Shown: positions 1-8,074, counted from the stretch's first letter. The stretch: 34,543 nt of DNA from an uncultured archaeon (GCA_902386255.1 CABMII010000007.1:1-34543); one strand, 5' to 3'. Notes: a model not told the origin generated them from the sequence alone. Made by a program: numbers and translations.

Positions 1-259
1 ATGATACTGATTCGTCCAGAGGTACCATTTCAAGCTGTGTCATCAGTATTGTCCTATACTGCTCAACAAGATCGAATCGTTCCTCACGGATAGGTTTTAC
101 AAGCAATTCAAGAAGCGTCACATATGAAGTTATACCGGTTGCTTTACCCTCAACTATTTTATCGACCAGAGGTTCAACTTTTTTTAGAAAAACAGGATGC
201 TCTTCGATATAGTATATCAGCACATTAGTATCCAGGCCGATCCTCCTGTAGTTTACCAA
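1..259 (-). CDS. PIN-domain toxin, VapC-like (partial, runs off the window edge)
   Basis: The minus strand reads through without a stop from about position 259 to the window edge. The first residues contain GLDTNVLIYYIEEHP, the PIN-domain opening with its first catalytic Asp, followed about 35 residues later by SYVTLLELLVKP with the conserved Glu. PIN proteins of VapBC systems are Mg-dependent ribonucleases that cleave tRNA or rRNA. No ATG is present near the beginning; a TTG at 257-259 overlaps the stop of the AbrB-type gene upstream, so translation is probably coupled to the antitoxin. The C-terminal part, including the last acidic residues, is outside the window. PIN family is firm, target unknown. 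Confidence 0.8.
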   Translation of the reverse strand, partial: MVNYRRIGLDTNVLIYYIEEHPVFLKKVEPLVDKIVEGKATGITSYVTLLELLVKPIREERFDLVEQYRTILMTQLEMVPLDESVS

Positions 260-492
260 CTCTCTCTCTCCGTTTTGATATACTCTTCCACATCGATATC
301 TTTCCAGATCTCCTTACCCAGACCCTTCAAATTCTTAAGGGATAAAGGCTTTTTTATATCCGATTTTTTCATCACGATCTCATGGTTTTTTCCATAAACC
401 TGTAATGTATCACCTTTTGAGATACCGAGAAGCTCCCTGACTTCCTTGGGAATCACAACCTGGAATTTATGGCTGACTTTTGTTAAAGGCAT
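253..492 (-). CDS. AbrB/SpoVT-type antitoxin (VapB-like)
   Basis: 79-aa protein. Residues 1-45 form a swapped-hairpin AbrB DNA-binding domain: KVSHKFQVVIPKEVRELLG is the classical signature, followed by GDTLQVYG. The C-terminal half is charged (DIDVEEYIKTERESW) and is where such antitoxins bind their toxin. The gene lies immediately upstream of, and overlaps by a few bases, a PIN-domain toxin on the same strand, the usual VapBC order. Antitoxins of this type repress their own promoter. No Shine-Dalgarno site precedes the ATG; the upstream CATATAGTAC may be part of a TATA element giving a near-leaderless transcript (inference). Confidence 0.85.
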   Translation of the reverse strand: MPLTKVSHKFQVVIPKEVRELLGISKGDTLQVYGKNHEIVMKKSDIKKPLSLKNLKGLGKEIWKDIDVEEYIKTERESW

Positions 493-636
493 AGTTGTAC
501 TATATGGTTGTACTGGTATTTCAATTTTCTTCCAGAAGCTTGCGCTACGGTTCGGCGCAACCTTTACCCTTCGACAGGATTTGCGGCAGGCTTGACCATA
601 AAGTCGTGATTTTTTAGTATTTTCTGGTTTGAAAAA

Positions 637-701
637 CCACAGAGGGCACAGAGGACACAGAGAAAAGCGGCAAAGCTCTGTGCTCTCTGTGTGCTCTGTG
701 G
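637..701. repeat. Interspersed hairpin repeat, CACAGAG type
   Basis: Left arm 637-662 and right arm 676-701 are imperfect reverse complements (22 of 26 positions by eye). Each arm is built from the unit CACAGAG repeated three times. The spacer is about 13 nt. The short open frames running through this stretch are low-complexity consequences of the repeat, not genes. Similar CACAGAG palindromes occur between genes in many unrelated environmental genomes (recollection). The rest of the 493-890 interval shows no convincing gene. Confidence 0.75.
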
Positions 702-890
702 TCGATTATCGTTACCCGGATTCATTTACCCAGAAGAAATTAAAAAGTCTCATAAATCCTTATCGCGGAAAAAACCCGCGCCTTCGTATATTGAAAAAGG
801 ATGGCGTCTCGATTGAAATCATTGAAAGTAAAAAACGATATGTATTGCCTTCTGAAGATATTATGTTCCTCCCCACGAAATTGGTGAGCA

Positions 891-1019
891 CTGTGCAAGT
901 ATTTCACAACCGAAATGGCAAAAGCCCTGAAATCAAATGGCGCGGATAACATTAAAAAGCTCCATGTCAGGGTGGATGAGGGGATAGGGCAGGGCGCAGG
1001 TTGCGAGCACGAGATGTAA
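891..1019 (+). pseudogene. C-terminal remnant of a gene resembling 6-pyruvoyl-tetrahydropterin synthase/QueD (copy 1)
   Basis: From 891 the frame reads LCKYFTTEMAKALKSNGAD and then NIKKLHVRVDEGIGQGAGCE before a TAA. This is nearly identical in DNA and protein to a second copy at 2384-2512. The sequence resembles the C-terminal part of the 6-pyruvoyl-tetrahydropterin synthase/QueD fold, where an (S/T)AE(N/D)L helix is followed by a V-x-V strand. Upstream in the same frame a TGA appears almost at once, so the rest of the gene is missing. Family assignment is from general resemblance only. Confidence 0.45.
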
Positions 1020-1141
1020 ATTTCATGATTTTTTATGCAAAAATGGCAATATTTTTTATGTACAGCCTTTACTGAAAAAGTATATACTCATTCAACCATG
1101 TAATACCTTATAAGGCCCGATTAAAATTACTGAGGTCTAAA

Positions 1142-1363
1142 ATGCCTACACTAACAGCATATATCGAAAAAGATCCTGAAACAGGCTTATACGTAGCGAT
1201 TGTCCCGGGAATTCCCGGTGCCCATACACAAGCAGAGACTCTTGATGAGCTTCATGAGAACCTTAAAGAGGTACTGGAATTGTGCCTGGAAGAAATGGGG
1301 TCTGAGAACAAGCGATATTTACCTCAATTTGTGGGAATTCAGCAAGTTGAGGTGAGTGGGTGA
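1142..1363 (+). CDS. HicB-like antitoxin
   Basis: 73-aa protein with the HicB fold signature: a first strand TAYIEKDPETGLYVAIVPGI, then PGAHTQAETLDELHENLKEV, which is the typical turn and helix. HicB proteins neutralise the HicA mRNA interferase and often repress the operon. GAGGT about 5 nt before the ATG gives a reasonable ribosome binding site, and GTATATACTC upstream is a plausible TATA region. No HicA-like ORF (a short double-stranded-RNA-binding fold with a catalytic His) is seen directly up- or downstream, so it is either an orphan or partners with something else. Confidence 0.75.
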   Translation: MPTLTAYIEKDPETGLYVAIVPGIPGAHTQAETLDELHENLKEVLELCLEEMGSENKRYLPQFVGIQQVEVSG

Positions 1364-1441
1364 GCAATAAGGTTCCACCTCTGTTATCTCCCTAAAAGAT
1401 AATTAGTCTGCCGTTAATTGCTGGATGTTGAATTAAAAATT

Positions 1442-1708
1442 ATGTATGATCAGGGTAAACTTAAACGTAGGGTGAATGAAAGGAAATTTGGTACATGGGA
1501 AAAGTTAATTGGAGGTGGACGCCGCTATTCTTATAAAATAGAAGGCCATAATGGCTGGACAGCTCGCTATGTTAAAGAAGTAGATGACAAGGAACAAACT
1601 TTAAGGTTTTATCAGGAAATTTATGATAATAATGGCATGCTGGTTGAAATCCATGAAAAATATCCCCAAGATAAGGGGCATAAAATAGTAAAAGGAGATA
1701 ATCTATGA
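1442..1708 (+). CDS. Conserved hypothetical protein, possible member of a toxin-antitoxin-like pair
   Basis: 88 aa from the ATG at 1442; a TTG at 1418 would add eight residues. I do not recognise a named family. The protein is rich in strand-forming, charged segments (GGGRRYSYKIEGHNGWTARY) and ends with LVEIHEKYPQDKGH, a His-rich motif I associate only loosely with small uncharacterised archaeal and cyanobacterial proteins. Its stop overlaps the next ATG by four bases (ATGA), so the two are translated together. Small size, coupling and a neighbourhood of VapBC and HicB genes suggest a toxin-antitoxin or similar accessory module; this is inference. Confidence 0.6.
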   Translation: MYDQGKLKRRVNERKFGTWEKLIGGGRRYSYKIEGHNGWTARYVKEVDDKEQTLRFYQEIYDNNGMLVEIHEKYPQDKGHKIVKGDNL

Positions 1709-1989
1709 AACTCACGCGTAAAGATGTTGCCCAGAGAATTATCGATTACCTGCATCACCGCATCACACTGGCAGAGCTTGTTGACTGGGCAGAAAATATT
1801 ATGATGGAAGCAGATTTTGAAAATCATGACTTTGAAACCCTGCGCGATATAGTGAGCAGGCTTGGTCTGGCTGATGTAAAAGCCTTCGGGATGTCTTGGG
1901 AAGACTGCGAATACTTTTTGTCACGTCTTGGATATCAAGCGCAAGTAATAGTTAGAGATAGTGCCACAATGGCTTCGGCAGAGAATTAG
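1705..1989 (+). CDS. Small helical protein coupled to the preceding gene
   Basis: 94-aa protein with a very good ribosome binding site (AAAGGAGATAATCT before ATG). It looks mainly alpha-helical: LTRKDVAQRIIDYLHHRITL, then LAELVDWAENIMMEADFEN, then LRDIVSRLGLADVKAFG. The last 15 residues look unstructured. Such all-helical partners are typical of antitoxins, but no DNA-binding motif is obvious. It overlaps the upstream gene by four bases. Function unknown; the two genes together are best treated as one module. Confidence 0.6.
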   Translation: MKLTRKDVAQRIIDYLHHRITLAELVDWAENIMMEADFENHDFETLRDIVSRLGLADVKAFGMSWEDCEYFLSRLGYQAQVIVRDSATMASAEN

Positions 1990-2030
1990 ATTTCTGCTTT
2001 TCTATAATTGCGTTCAGGATAGATTAATAG

Positions 2031-2116
2031 AACACAGATGATACGGATTAGACGGATTTTCACGGATTTATTTTCGTATCCGTGCGCATCTGTGTCATCC
2101 GTGCAATCCGTGTTCT
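2031..2116. repeat. Interspersed hairpin repeat, ACGGAT/ATCCGT type
   Basis: The left half contains repeated ACGGAT units (ATACGGATTAGACGGATTTT, CACGGATT), and the right half contains the complementary ATCCGTG units ending in CCGTGTT. The halves can fold into an imperfect long hairpin. It separates the end of the helical small gene from the convergent HicB-like gene. Similar intergenic repeats are widespread in environmental prokaryotes (recollection); no coding content. Confidence 0.7.
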
Positions 2117-2131
2117 ATCACAATATTACTC

Positions 2132-2305
2132 TTAACCGATGACACATCGGATATCTTCTATATGCAGACGGATAGCGTCTTTTATATTTTCAAGGGCTTC
2201 CTCATAAGTATCCCCCTGCGAGTAGCAGCCCTGCAAAGCCGGGCGCATTGCAAAATAGCCGTATTCGTCTTTTTCTATTACTACCGGAAGGGTATAGTTT
2301 TCCAT
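2132..2305 (-). CDS. HicB-like antitoxin (57 aa)
   Basis: Translation begins MENYTLPVVIEKDEYGYFAM, then RPALQGCYSQGDTYEEALEN and IKDAIRLHIEDI, a complete short HicB fold with the usual CYSQGDTYEEAL turn. The ribosome binding site AAAGGAGATACC is six bases before the ATG. It is the second HicB-like gene within 1 kb and again no HicA is adjacent: downstream lies only the hairpin repeat. The two HicB proteins are not close copies of each other, so this is not a recent duplication. Confidence 0.75.
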   Translation of the reverse strand: MENYTLPVVIEKDEYGYFAMRPALQGCYSQGDTYEEALENIKDAIRLHIEDIRCVIG

Positions 2306-2371
2306 CTCTGGTATCTCCTTTGAAGTCTAATTAGTCCGCAGGTATTTAAAGTTATATTTTACAAGTAATCG

Positions 2372-2512
2372 AGTGCCGAAGATCTGTGCAAGTATTTCTC
2401 AACTGAAATGGCAAAGGCGCTGAAATCAAATGGCGCGGATAATATTAAGAAGCTCCATGTCAGGGTGGATGAAGAGATAGGGCAGGGCGCTGGATGCGAA
2501 TATGAGTTATAA
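2372..2512 (+). pseudogene. C-terminal remnant of a gene resembling 6-pyruvoyl-tetrahydropterin synthase/QueD (copy 2)
   Basis: After an in-frame stop the frame reads SSAEDLCKYFSTEMAKAL and then KSNGADNIKKLHVRVDEEIG to a TAA. It matches copy 1 at 891-1019 almost throughout and extends it by four residues at the front. SAEDLCKYF resembles the (P/S)(T/S)AEN(L/I) helix that starts the C-terminal part of QueD-like enzymes. The catalytic and zinc-binding N-terminal half is absent. The two copies form direct repeats flanking the HicB and small-gene module. Confidence 0.5.
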
Positions 2513-2577
2513 AAATTTTATATTTGTGAGAGGACGTTTTAATTCGTGTTTGGTAATGTTGTCTGGATATAATAGTT

Positions 2578-3153
2578 TTAAAATTGACAGCAGAGCAATT
2601 CTTCGGTCATGTAATCTAATACATCCCACTTTTCTGATATGTTCATCAAATCATCTTTCGATGCACCATCAGGAAATTTACTATTTGCTTCAAATAATGC
2701 TCCTAATAATTTAATTTGTACTTCTGTATTTTCTGAAGTAGATTTCAATAGTTCTCTGCATAAAAGTGCCGATTTTTCTTGGTGTTCTGCATCTGTAAGA
2801 ATCTTTTTATATAAAAAAACGGCATCTGTTATTTCTTTATCAGTTGGTGTATATTTTATGAAATTGGATTTTCTATTTGCATAGCTCATCAATATTTCAT
2901 TTGTTTCATCTTCAAAATCACACCATTTCCCTTCATCTAAAATGTTTTTTATAGTTTTCAGAATATTATCTATATTGACGTTATGTTCTGTAAAATCGGT
3001 ATATTCATCTGATGAACCTTCATTTTCCCAAATTTTAAATTCAGAATAATCCTCACAAAATTTTGAATCATTTTTAAAAACAGCTTCAACATTAAGATTG
3101 TATAATCCTAATTTGTTCAATTGGTTTTTTGTTATTGTAAATTTTAAACTCAT
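2578..3153 (-). CDS. Hypothetical protein (191 aa), AT-rich
   Basis: I do not recognise a family. The protein is acidic and largely helical after residue 60, with a Cys pair near the C-terminus (ELLCCQF). The start MSLKFTITKNQLNKLGLYNL has AGAGAGG about nine bases upstream as ribosome binding site. Base composition is clearly more AT-rich than the adjacent purL gene, and the gene stands alone between a decayed remnant and an AT-rich intergenic region, so recent acquisition is likely. The following 225 bases up to purL contain no gene. Confidence 0.6.
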   Translation of the reverse strand: MSLKFTITKNQLNKLGLYNLNVEAVFKNDSKFCEDYSEFKIWENEGSSDEYTDFTEHNVNIDNILKTIKNILDEGKWCDFEDETNEILMSYANRKSNFIKYTPTDKEITDAVFLYKKILTDAEHQEKSALLCRELLKSTSENTEVQIKLLGALFEANSKFPDGASKDDLMNISEKWDVLDYMTEELLCCQF

Positions 3154-3314
3154 AATTAAGCCTCTCTTGAATATGGAAGTAATTTGTAGTTATTGTTTTA
3201 GTATGTTATGGTTTGTCATAATATAGCTGCATATAATTTTTTGTTATATTCATTTTTTTATTATCGTTTCAATTTTCCAACCCGAATTGAATCAGCTCCT
3301 CTAATTACATATTA

Positions 3315-3322
3315 TTTTATAT
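3315..3322 (+). promoter_or_regulatory. Probable TATA box for purL
   Basis: TTTTATAT lies 57 bases before the purL ATG in an AT-rich intergenic region. With archaeal spacing transcription would start near 3345 and leave a short leader containing AAAAGGAATAAATA before the ATG. Weak support: the whole interval is AT-rich. Confidence 0.35.
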
Positions 3323-3378
3323 CATCATCTTCGTAATATAACTCGTTTTATGAACCCATCACCAAAAAGGAATAAATA

Positions 3379-6309
3379 ATGACCAGCAGGATTGAAGTCG
3401 GTTTTAAAAAAGGAATGAAAGACGCATTGGGCGAAGGTGTCAAAAAAAGGATAGTCGAAGACCTGCATATTAACGTGGACTCGGTCAGGACTATCGAAGT
3501 TTACACCTTTGACGCAGACTTTTCAGGAAAGGAACTGGCTCAGCTCGGAGAAAAATTATTTGCCGACCCGGTAATCCAGGTCTTCTCCTCAAAGCCGCTT
3601 GCAGAGGATTTTTCATGGCTGATAGAAGTGGGATTCAAGCCTGGCGTGACCGACAATGTCGGAGCAACCGCAAAAAAAGCTTCCGAGGACATACTGGGCG
3701 TCGCATTGCGCGGGGTCTATTTTTCAAGACAGTATCTTATCTCAGGCAACATTACAAAACAGGATGTCGATAAAATCGCAGGCGGGCTTCTTGCCAACTC
3801 TCTCATAGAAAAGTGGGAAATTATAAGCATCAAGGAATGGGACAAGGAAAAAGGAGTGCATCTCCCGCTTCCTGTTGTAAAGGGAAAGCATAAGCCATCA
3901 GTACTTGAAATAGCTCTGGATGTCAGCGACAAACAATTAAAAGAAATAAGCGTTCAGAGGCTTCTTGCCCTGAACCTTGCGGAGATGAAAACAATCCGGA
4001 AATATTTCACCGATGCCGGTGTCAGAAAAGTTCGGGAAGATATCGGGCTTTCCCTTCCCACCGATGTGGAAATCGAGGTGCTCGCACAGACATGGTCTGA
4101 GCACTGCAAACACAAGATTTTCAACAGCCAGATAACTTATACTGACGAAAAGGGAACTAAGACCATAAATTCTCTTTTTGATACTTTCATAAAGCGCTCA
4201 ACCAGGGAAATCAACAAACCGTGGCTGGTCTCGGTTTTTACAGATAACGCCGGCGTTATCAAATTCAATGACGATTACAACCTCGTGATGAAGGTGGAAA
4301 CGCACAATACGCCTTCTGCGCTTGACCCTTACGGCGGCGCAATCACGGGTATCGTGGGCGTGAACCGCGACCCTCTGGGCACGGGCATGGGTGCGCGGTT
4401 GATTTTCAATACCGATGTTTTCTGTTTTGCTTCGCCCTTCTATGAAAAAGAATTACCGCCGCGGCTTCTGCACCCGAAAAGGATTTTCGAAGGGGTAAGA
4501 CGCGGCGTGGAGCACGGCGGGAACAAGAGCGGTATCCCGACGGTGAACGGCTGCATCGTTTTTGATGAGCGGTATCTCGGAAAACCCCTTGTGTACTGCG
4601 GGACTGGCGGCATCATGCCCTCTGTAATAAACGGCAGGCCATCCCACATTAAAGAGATTAATCCCGGTGACCTGATAGTGATGACCGGCGGGCGCATCGG
4701 GAAAGACGGCATACACGGCGCCACGTTTTCATCGCTTGAGCTTGATGAGAATTCGCCTGTAACAGCAGTCCAGATAGGCGACCCCATAACCCAGAAAAAG
4801 ATGCTCGATTTCCTGCTTGAGGCGCGGGATTTAGGGCTGTATAACGCCATCACGGATGACGGCGCGGGCGGCTTGTCTTCATCGGTAGGCGAGATGGCGC
4901 AGCTTAGCGGCGGGTGCCTTATCGAACTTGAGAAATGCCCCCTGAAATATCCTGGCCTTGACCCGTGGGAAATACTGCTTTCAGAATCGCAAGAAAGAAT
5001 GACGCTTGCCGTATCTCCTGATAAAATAAATGAATTCCTGGCTCTTGCAAAAATAAGGGATGTTGAGGCAACGGTCATTGGTACTTTCACTGACACAGGA
5101 GAATTCCATGCAAAGTACGGTGACAAAAACGTTGCTTATCTTGATATGGAATTCCTGCATAAAGGCCTTCCAACGATGAAGCTGAATGCCAGGTGGGAAC
5201 CCAGGAAGTTCGAAGAACCCGTGCTCGGGGCTGTGGACCTGACAGCGGCGCTAAAAAACCTCCTCTCGCGTCTTAATATCTGCTCGAAAGAATATGTAAT
5301 CAGGCAGTATGACCATGAAGTGCAGGCCGGTTCTGTCGTCAAACCGCTTACCGGCGATGGACCCAGCGACGCTGCAGTCATCCGCCCTCTCCTTGACAGC
5401 ATGGAAGGCGTTGTGGTTGCAAACGGCATCTGTCCGAGATACGGTGACATCGATACATATCATATGACAGCTTGCGCCATCGATGAAGCAGTGCGGAACC
5501 ATATTTGCGTGGGAGGTTCGTTTGACCACCTTGCAGGTCTTGATAATTTCTGCTGGTGCGACCCAGTGAAATCCGAGAAAAATCCCGATGGCGAGTTCAA
5601 ACTGGCGCAGCTTGTGAGGGCGAACAGGGCGCTATATGATTACACGAAAGCCTACGGTGTGCCCTGCATTTCTGGAAAGGACAGCATGAAGAACGATTAT
5701 ATCATTGGTAACAGGAAAATCTCAATCCCGCCCACAGTGCTTTTCTCAACTATTGGCAAGATAGAGGATGTGAGGAAAGCTGTGACAATGGACGTGAAGA
5801 GACCGGAAGACAGGGTTTACGTCCTCGGCATGACGAAGGATGAACTCGGAGCGTCTGAGTATTTTGCTTCTCTTGGTTTTACAGGCAACGACGTGCCGAG
5901 AGTCGATGCGGCGTCAGCAAGGCGGTTGTATATCGCGCTTGAAAAAGCCATTAACGAAGGCACAATCGCCTCATGCCATGATTGCTCAGACGGCGGTCTT
6001 GGCGTGGCGCTTGCCGAGAGCACATTTTCAGGCGGGCTTGGCATGACCATTGAACTGACAAAAGTGCCTGTTGAGAACATCAGGCGCGCGGATACGATTC
6101 TGTTCTCGGAGTCGCAGAGCAGGTTCGTGGTGACTGTGGCGCAGGATAAGGTTGTGAGGTTTGAGGAGATTATGAAAGGAAATGTGTTTGCAGATGTCGG
6201 CGTTGTTACGGCGCAGCAGGATTTCACGGTGATGGATGGGGAGAAAGTGGTGCTGAGCGCGGGGATAGATGAGCTGAAAGAGGCGTGGCAGAGGACGCTG
6301 CGATGGTAG
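3379..6309 (+). CDS. purL: Phosphoribosylformylglycinamidine synthase, PurS-PurL fusion
   Basis: 976-aa cytoplasmic enzyme of de novo purine synthesis, converting FGAR, ATP and glutamine-derived ammonia to FGAM. Residues 1-155 hold two PurS-like repeats, starting RIEVGFKKGMKDALGEGV and LIEVGFKPGVTDNVGATA. The PurL part follows: TWSEHCKHK (around residue 239) and DDGAGGLSSSVGEMA (around 493) are diagnostic, and SCHDCSDGGLG (H867) marks the second AIRS-like half. The glutaminase domain (PurQ) is absent and must be encoded elsewhere. The length matches the fused archaeal/Geobacter type rather than small PurL (about 720 aa) or the 1300-aa bacterial form. It starts with ATG preceded by AAAAGG. No operon partner lies in the window. 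Confidence 0.95.
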   Translation: MTSRIEVGFKKGMKDALGEGVKKRIVEDLHINVDSVRTIEVYTFDADFSGKELAQLGEKLFADPVIQVFSSKPLAEDFSWLIEVGFKPGVTDNVGATAKKASEDILGVALRGVYFSRQYLISGNITKQDVDKIAGGLLANSLIEKWEIISIKEWDKEKGVHLPLPVVKGKHKPSVLEIALDVSDKQLKEISVQRLLALNLAEMKTIRKYFTDAGVRKVREDIGLSLPTDVEIEVLAQTWSEHCKHKIFNSQITYTDEKGTKTINSLFDTFIKRSTREINKPWLVSVFTDNAGVIKFNDDYNLVMKVETHNTPSALDPYGGAITGIVGVNRDPLGTGMGARLIFNTDVFCFASPFYEKELPPRLLHPKRIFEGVRRGVEHGGNKSGIPTVNGCIVFDERYLGKPLVYCGTGGIMPSVINGRPSHIKEINPGDLIVMTGGRIGKDGIHGATFSSLELDENSPVTAVQIGDPITQKKMLDFLLEARDLGLYNAITDDGAGGLSSSVGEMAQLSGGCLIELEKCPLKYPGLDPWEILLSESQERMTLAVSPDKINEFLALAKIRDVEATVIGTFTDTGEFHAKYGDKNVAYLDMEFLHKGLPTMKLNARWEPRKFEEPVLGAVDLTAALKNLLSRLNICSKEYVIRQYDHEVQAGSVVKPLTGDGPSDAAVIRPLLDSMEGVVVANGICPRYGDIDTYHMTACAIDEAVRNHICVGGSFDHLAGLDNFCWCDPVKSEKNPDGEFKLAQLVRANRALYDYTKAYGVPCISGKDSMKNDYIIGNRKISIPPTVLFSTIGKIEDVRKAVTMDVKRPEDRVYVLGMTKDELGASEYFASLGFTGNDVPRVDAASARRLYIALEKAINEGTIASCHDCSDGGLGVALAESTFSGGLGMTIELTKVPVENIRRADTILFSESQSRFVVTVAQDKVVRFEEIMKGNVFADVGVVTAQQDFTVMDGEKVVLSAGIDELKEAWQRTLRW

Positions 6310-6364
6310 GGTAATTATTACAGGTGACTTACAGTAATCATTTCAACTTGGTTCTCATAACTCC

Positions 6365-6416
6365 ATCTATAGTCTTATCGACGATAGCTTTATCTATAGT
6401 CTAACCGAAGAGACTA
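6365..6416 (+). promoter_or_regulatory. Direct repeat plus hairpin upstream of the FilR1-type regulator
   Basis: ATCTATAGTCT occurs at 6365-6375 and again at 6392-6402, 27 bases apart (about 2.5 helical turns). The second copy ends in TAGTCT, which pairs with AGACTA at 6411-6416 across an 8-nt loop. The site lies 40-90 bases before the regulator's ATG, a natural place for an autoregulatory operator. No experimental counterpart known to me. Confidence 0.4.
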
Positions 6417-6456
6417 AATTGAGTGGTATCAAAAATCTCCAAGGAAGTTTATTTCG

Positions 6457-7245
6457 ATGAAATCGAGAGGGCTATTAAGTGTTCTAGCATTTTCAGAGAA
6501 GCGAGAAAATATTCTCTTTTTGCTACTCGAAGAACCAAGGACTTTAGCTGAAATTAAAGACCATTTCAATATATCTTCTCCAGAGATTCTCCCCCGCATC
6601 AAGGAAATGGAAACCAAGAATTTAATTTACAAAGATAATAAACACTATGTTCTAACCCCAATTGGAAAAGTTGTAGCCAAGTTTTTTCAGCCATTAATCA
6701 ATACTTTGCATGTAATCGAGGAAAATGAAGAATTCTGGGAAAAACATATGGTCGAAGCTATTCCACAACACTTTTTGGAAAGAATTGGTGAATTAGGAAG
6801 TTGCGGATTGGTTGAAAATAGATTGGAAAATATGTACGAACCACATACAGAATTTTTTGAAAATATAGCAAAATCAGAATTTGTAATGGGAGTCGCCCCG
6901 ATATTTAATCCAGCCTATCCATCGTTCTTTTTACAGTTGGCTCAGCGAAAAGTTAGCATAGCTCTGATCTTAACTAAAAATGTTTTTGAGAAAGTTAAGA
7001 ATGAGCATGGGAATAACCTTCAAAGATTTTCCGATTACAATAATACAAGCGTACACATTTTAGATGAGGACATTAAACTTGCTTTTGTAGTAACCAGCAA
7101 ATTTCTCTCCCTTTCTCTCTTCTTTAAAAATGGCACTTTCGATGCCCAGAGAGATTTGATAAGTTTTGATAAATCTGCTTTAAAATGGGGAGAAGAACTT
7201 TTCAAATATTATAAAGAGCGCTCCGAAGAAATAAAGCGTTTATAA
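6457..7245 (+). CDS. Winged-helix transcriptional regulator, FilR1/DUF1724 type
   Basis: 262-aa protein. Residues 10-75 are a winged helix: FSEKRENILFLLLEEPRTLA, EIKDHFNISSPEILPRIKEM as the helix-turn-helix, then a wing ending in YVLTPIGKVVAKF. Residues 110-255 match the FilR1/DUF1724 effector domain of methanogen regulators (PHTEFFENIAKSEFVMGVAP and the NTSVHILDEDIKLAFVVTSK region). This group is expanded in Methanosarcinales; a few members regulate methane-metabolism or filamentation genes. The gene converges on the UbiA-like gene, and the two coding regions overlap by 44 bases tail to tail. A repeat upstream may be its operator. It could control the neighbouring peptide operon, but nothing shows this directly. 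Confidence 0.85.
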   Translation: MKSRGLLSVLAFSEKRENILFLLLEEPRTLAEIKDHFNISSPEILPRIKEMETKNLIYKDNKHYVLTPIGKVVAKFFQPLINTLHVIEENEEFWEKHMVEAIPQHFLERIGELGSCGLVENRLENMYEPHTEFFENIAKSEFVMGVAPIFNPAYPSFFLQLAQRKVSIALILTKNVFEKVKNEHGNNLQRFSDYNNTSVHILDEDIKLAFVVTSKFLSLSLFFKNGTFDAQRDLISFDKSALKWGEELFKYYKERSEEIKRL

Positions 7246-8074
7246 GTAGCCGCAGGCTAACTTCAGTAGTAGATTCACCATCGACCAAGAACTCACGTAT
7301 AAGTTTCCTGGCTCTTGGTTCGGTTTCGGTAGCTACGGAATAATAATTAATGCAGATTATGCCAGCAGTGAAACTATACAAAAGTATTATTGGCTCAAAC
7401 ACAATGAATCTCATAATGATCGCAATGAGCATGCCTAAATGTATCATTATATGCATAATCGAAAGAAAAGCCTTGGTCTTCTTTTCACCTAACTGTACAG
7501 GTAAAGTTCTGATACCAGCCAGCGAATCGCCCTTTACATCTTTAAAATCATATATTATCGAATTTATGAAAACCTTGCTACTGAAAAAAGAGAAAACAAA
7601 AATTAACGGAATAATATTGTTTACGGATTTTCCAGCAATCCCGGTGATAAAGGATCCCCACGTCAAAGCAACAACAAGATTCTTAACTCCAAGGCCGCCC
7701 TTAAGCTTCAAATTTGATCCACAGATTTTTATGCCTTTGCTATACAAATAACCAACTACAAGTGGCAGAAAAGGCAAAATGTATAATCCCTCTTCGAATA
7801 AAATGTAGGTTCCAATGATAAAGGCTGAGATGGACACAAGAAAAGCAATATCTCTTCTTGAGCCCATTAATTCGCTTCTGTTTACTATATCTTCTTTGCA
7901 TTCAAGTGTCCTGTCCAGAGTATATATTGTATATATCACAAAACCACCTGCTATACAAGCTAAAACTCTGGATTCTGTTCCAAGGAAAAGAGTTGCTATG
8001 AAGAGCCTGAAAGCTCCTGAAATCGCCACCAATGTTGAAGCATTCAGAAGATGTACTGTTGCTTTGAATCCCAT
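7202..8074 (-). CDS. UbiA-family membrane prenyltransferase
   Basis: 290-aa integral membrane protein with about eight hydrophobic segments. UbiA enzymes transfer isoprenyl chains from a diphosphate to an acceptor, using two Asp-rich motifs on the cytoplasmic face. Here the first is YTLDRTLECKEDIVNR (about residues 52-67), and the second is IYDFKDVKGDSLAGIRTLPV (about 165-185), which is typical. The first motif lacks the usual Asn-Asp opening, so substrate cannot be guessed. The gene lies 99 bases after the FAD oxidase on the same strand and may end the peptide operon or have its own promoter (TATAAT-like sequences sit in the gap). Acceptors in this family include quinones, haem, chlorophyll and archaeal lipids. 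Confidence 0.85.
   Translation of the reverse strand: MGFKATVHLLNASTLVAISGAFRLFIATLFLGTESRVLACIAGGFVIYTIYTLDRTLECKEDIVNRSELMGSRRDIAFLVSISAFIIGTYILFEEGLYILPFLPLVVGYLYSKGIKICGSNLKLKGGLGVKNLVVALTWGSFITGIAGKSVNNIIPLIFVFSFFSSKVFINSIIYDFKDVKGDSLAGIRTLPVQLGEKKTKAFLSIMHIMIHLGMLIAIIMRFIVFEPIILLYSFTAGIICINYYSVATETEPRARKLIREFLVDGESTTEVSLRLLINALFLRSALYNI

Noticed and set aside
637-701. CRISPR-like repetition
   Set aside because: Repeat units are contiguous and palindromic, with no unique spacers or cas genes.
629-949. 106-aa frame starting inside the CACAGAG repeat
   Set aside because: Its first third is repeat-derived and the last third is an out-of-frame reading of the pterin-synthase-like remnant; the middle part has no recognisable domain.
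4440-5126. Antisense 228-aa open frame inside purL
   Set aside because: It mirrors the codon structure of purL, has no family features and no start context.
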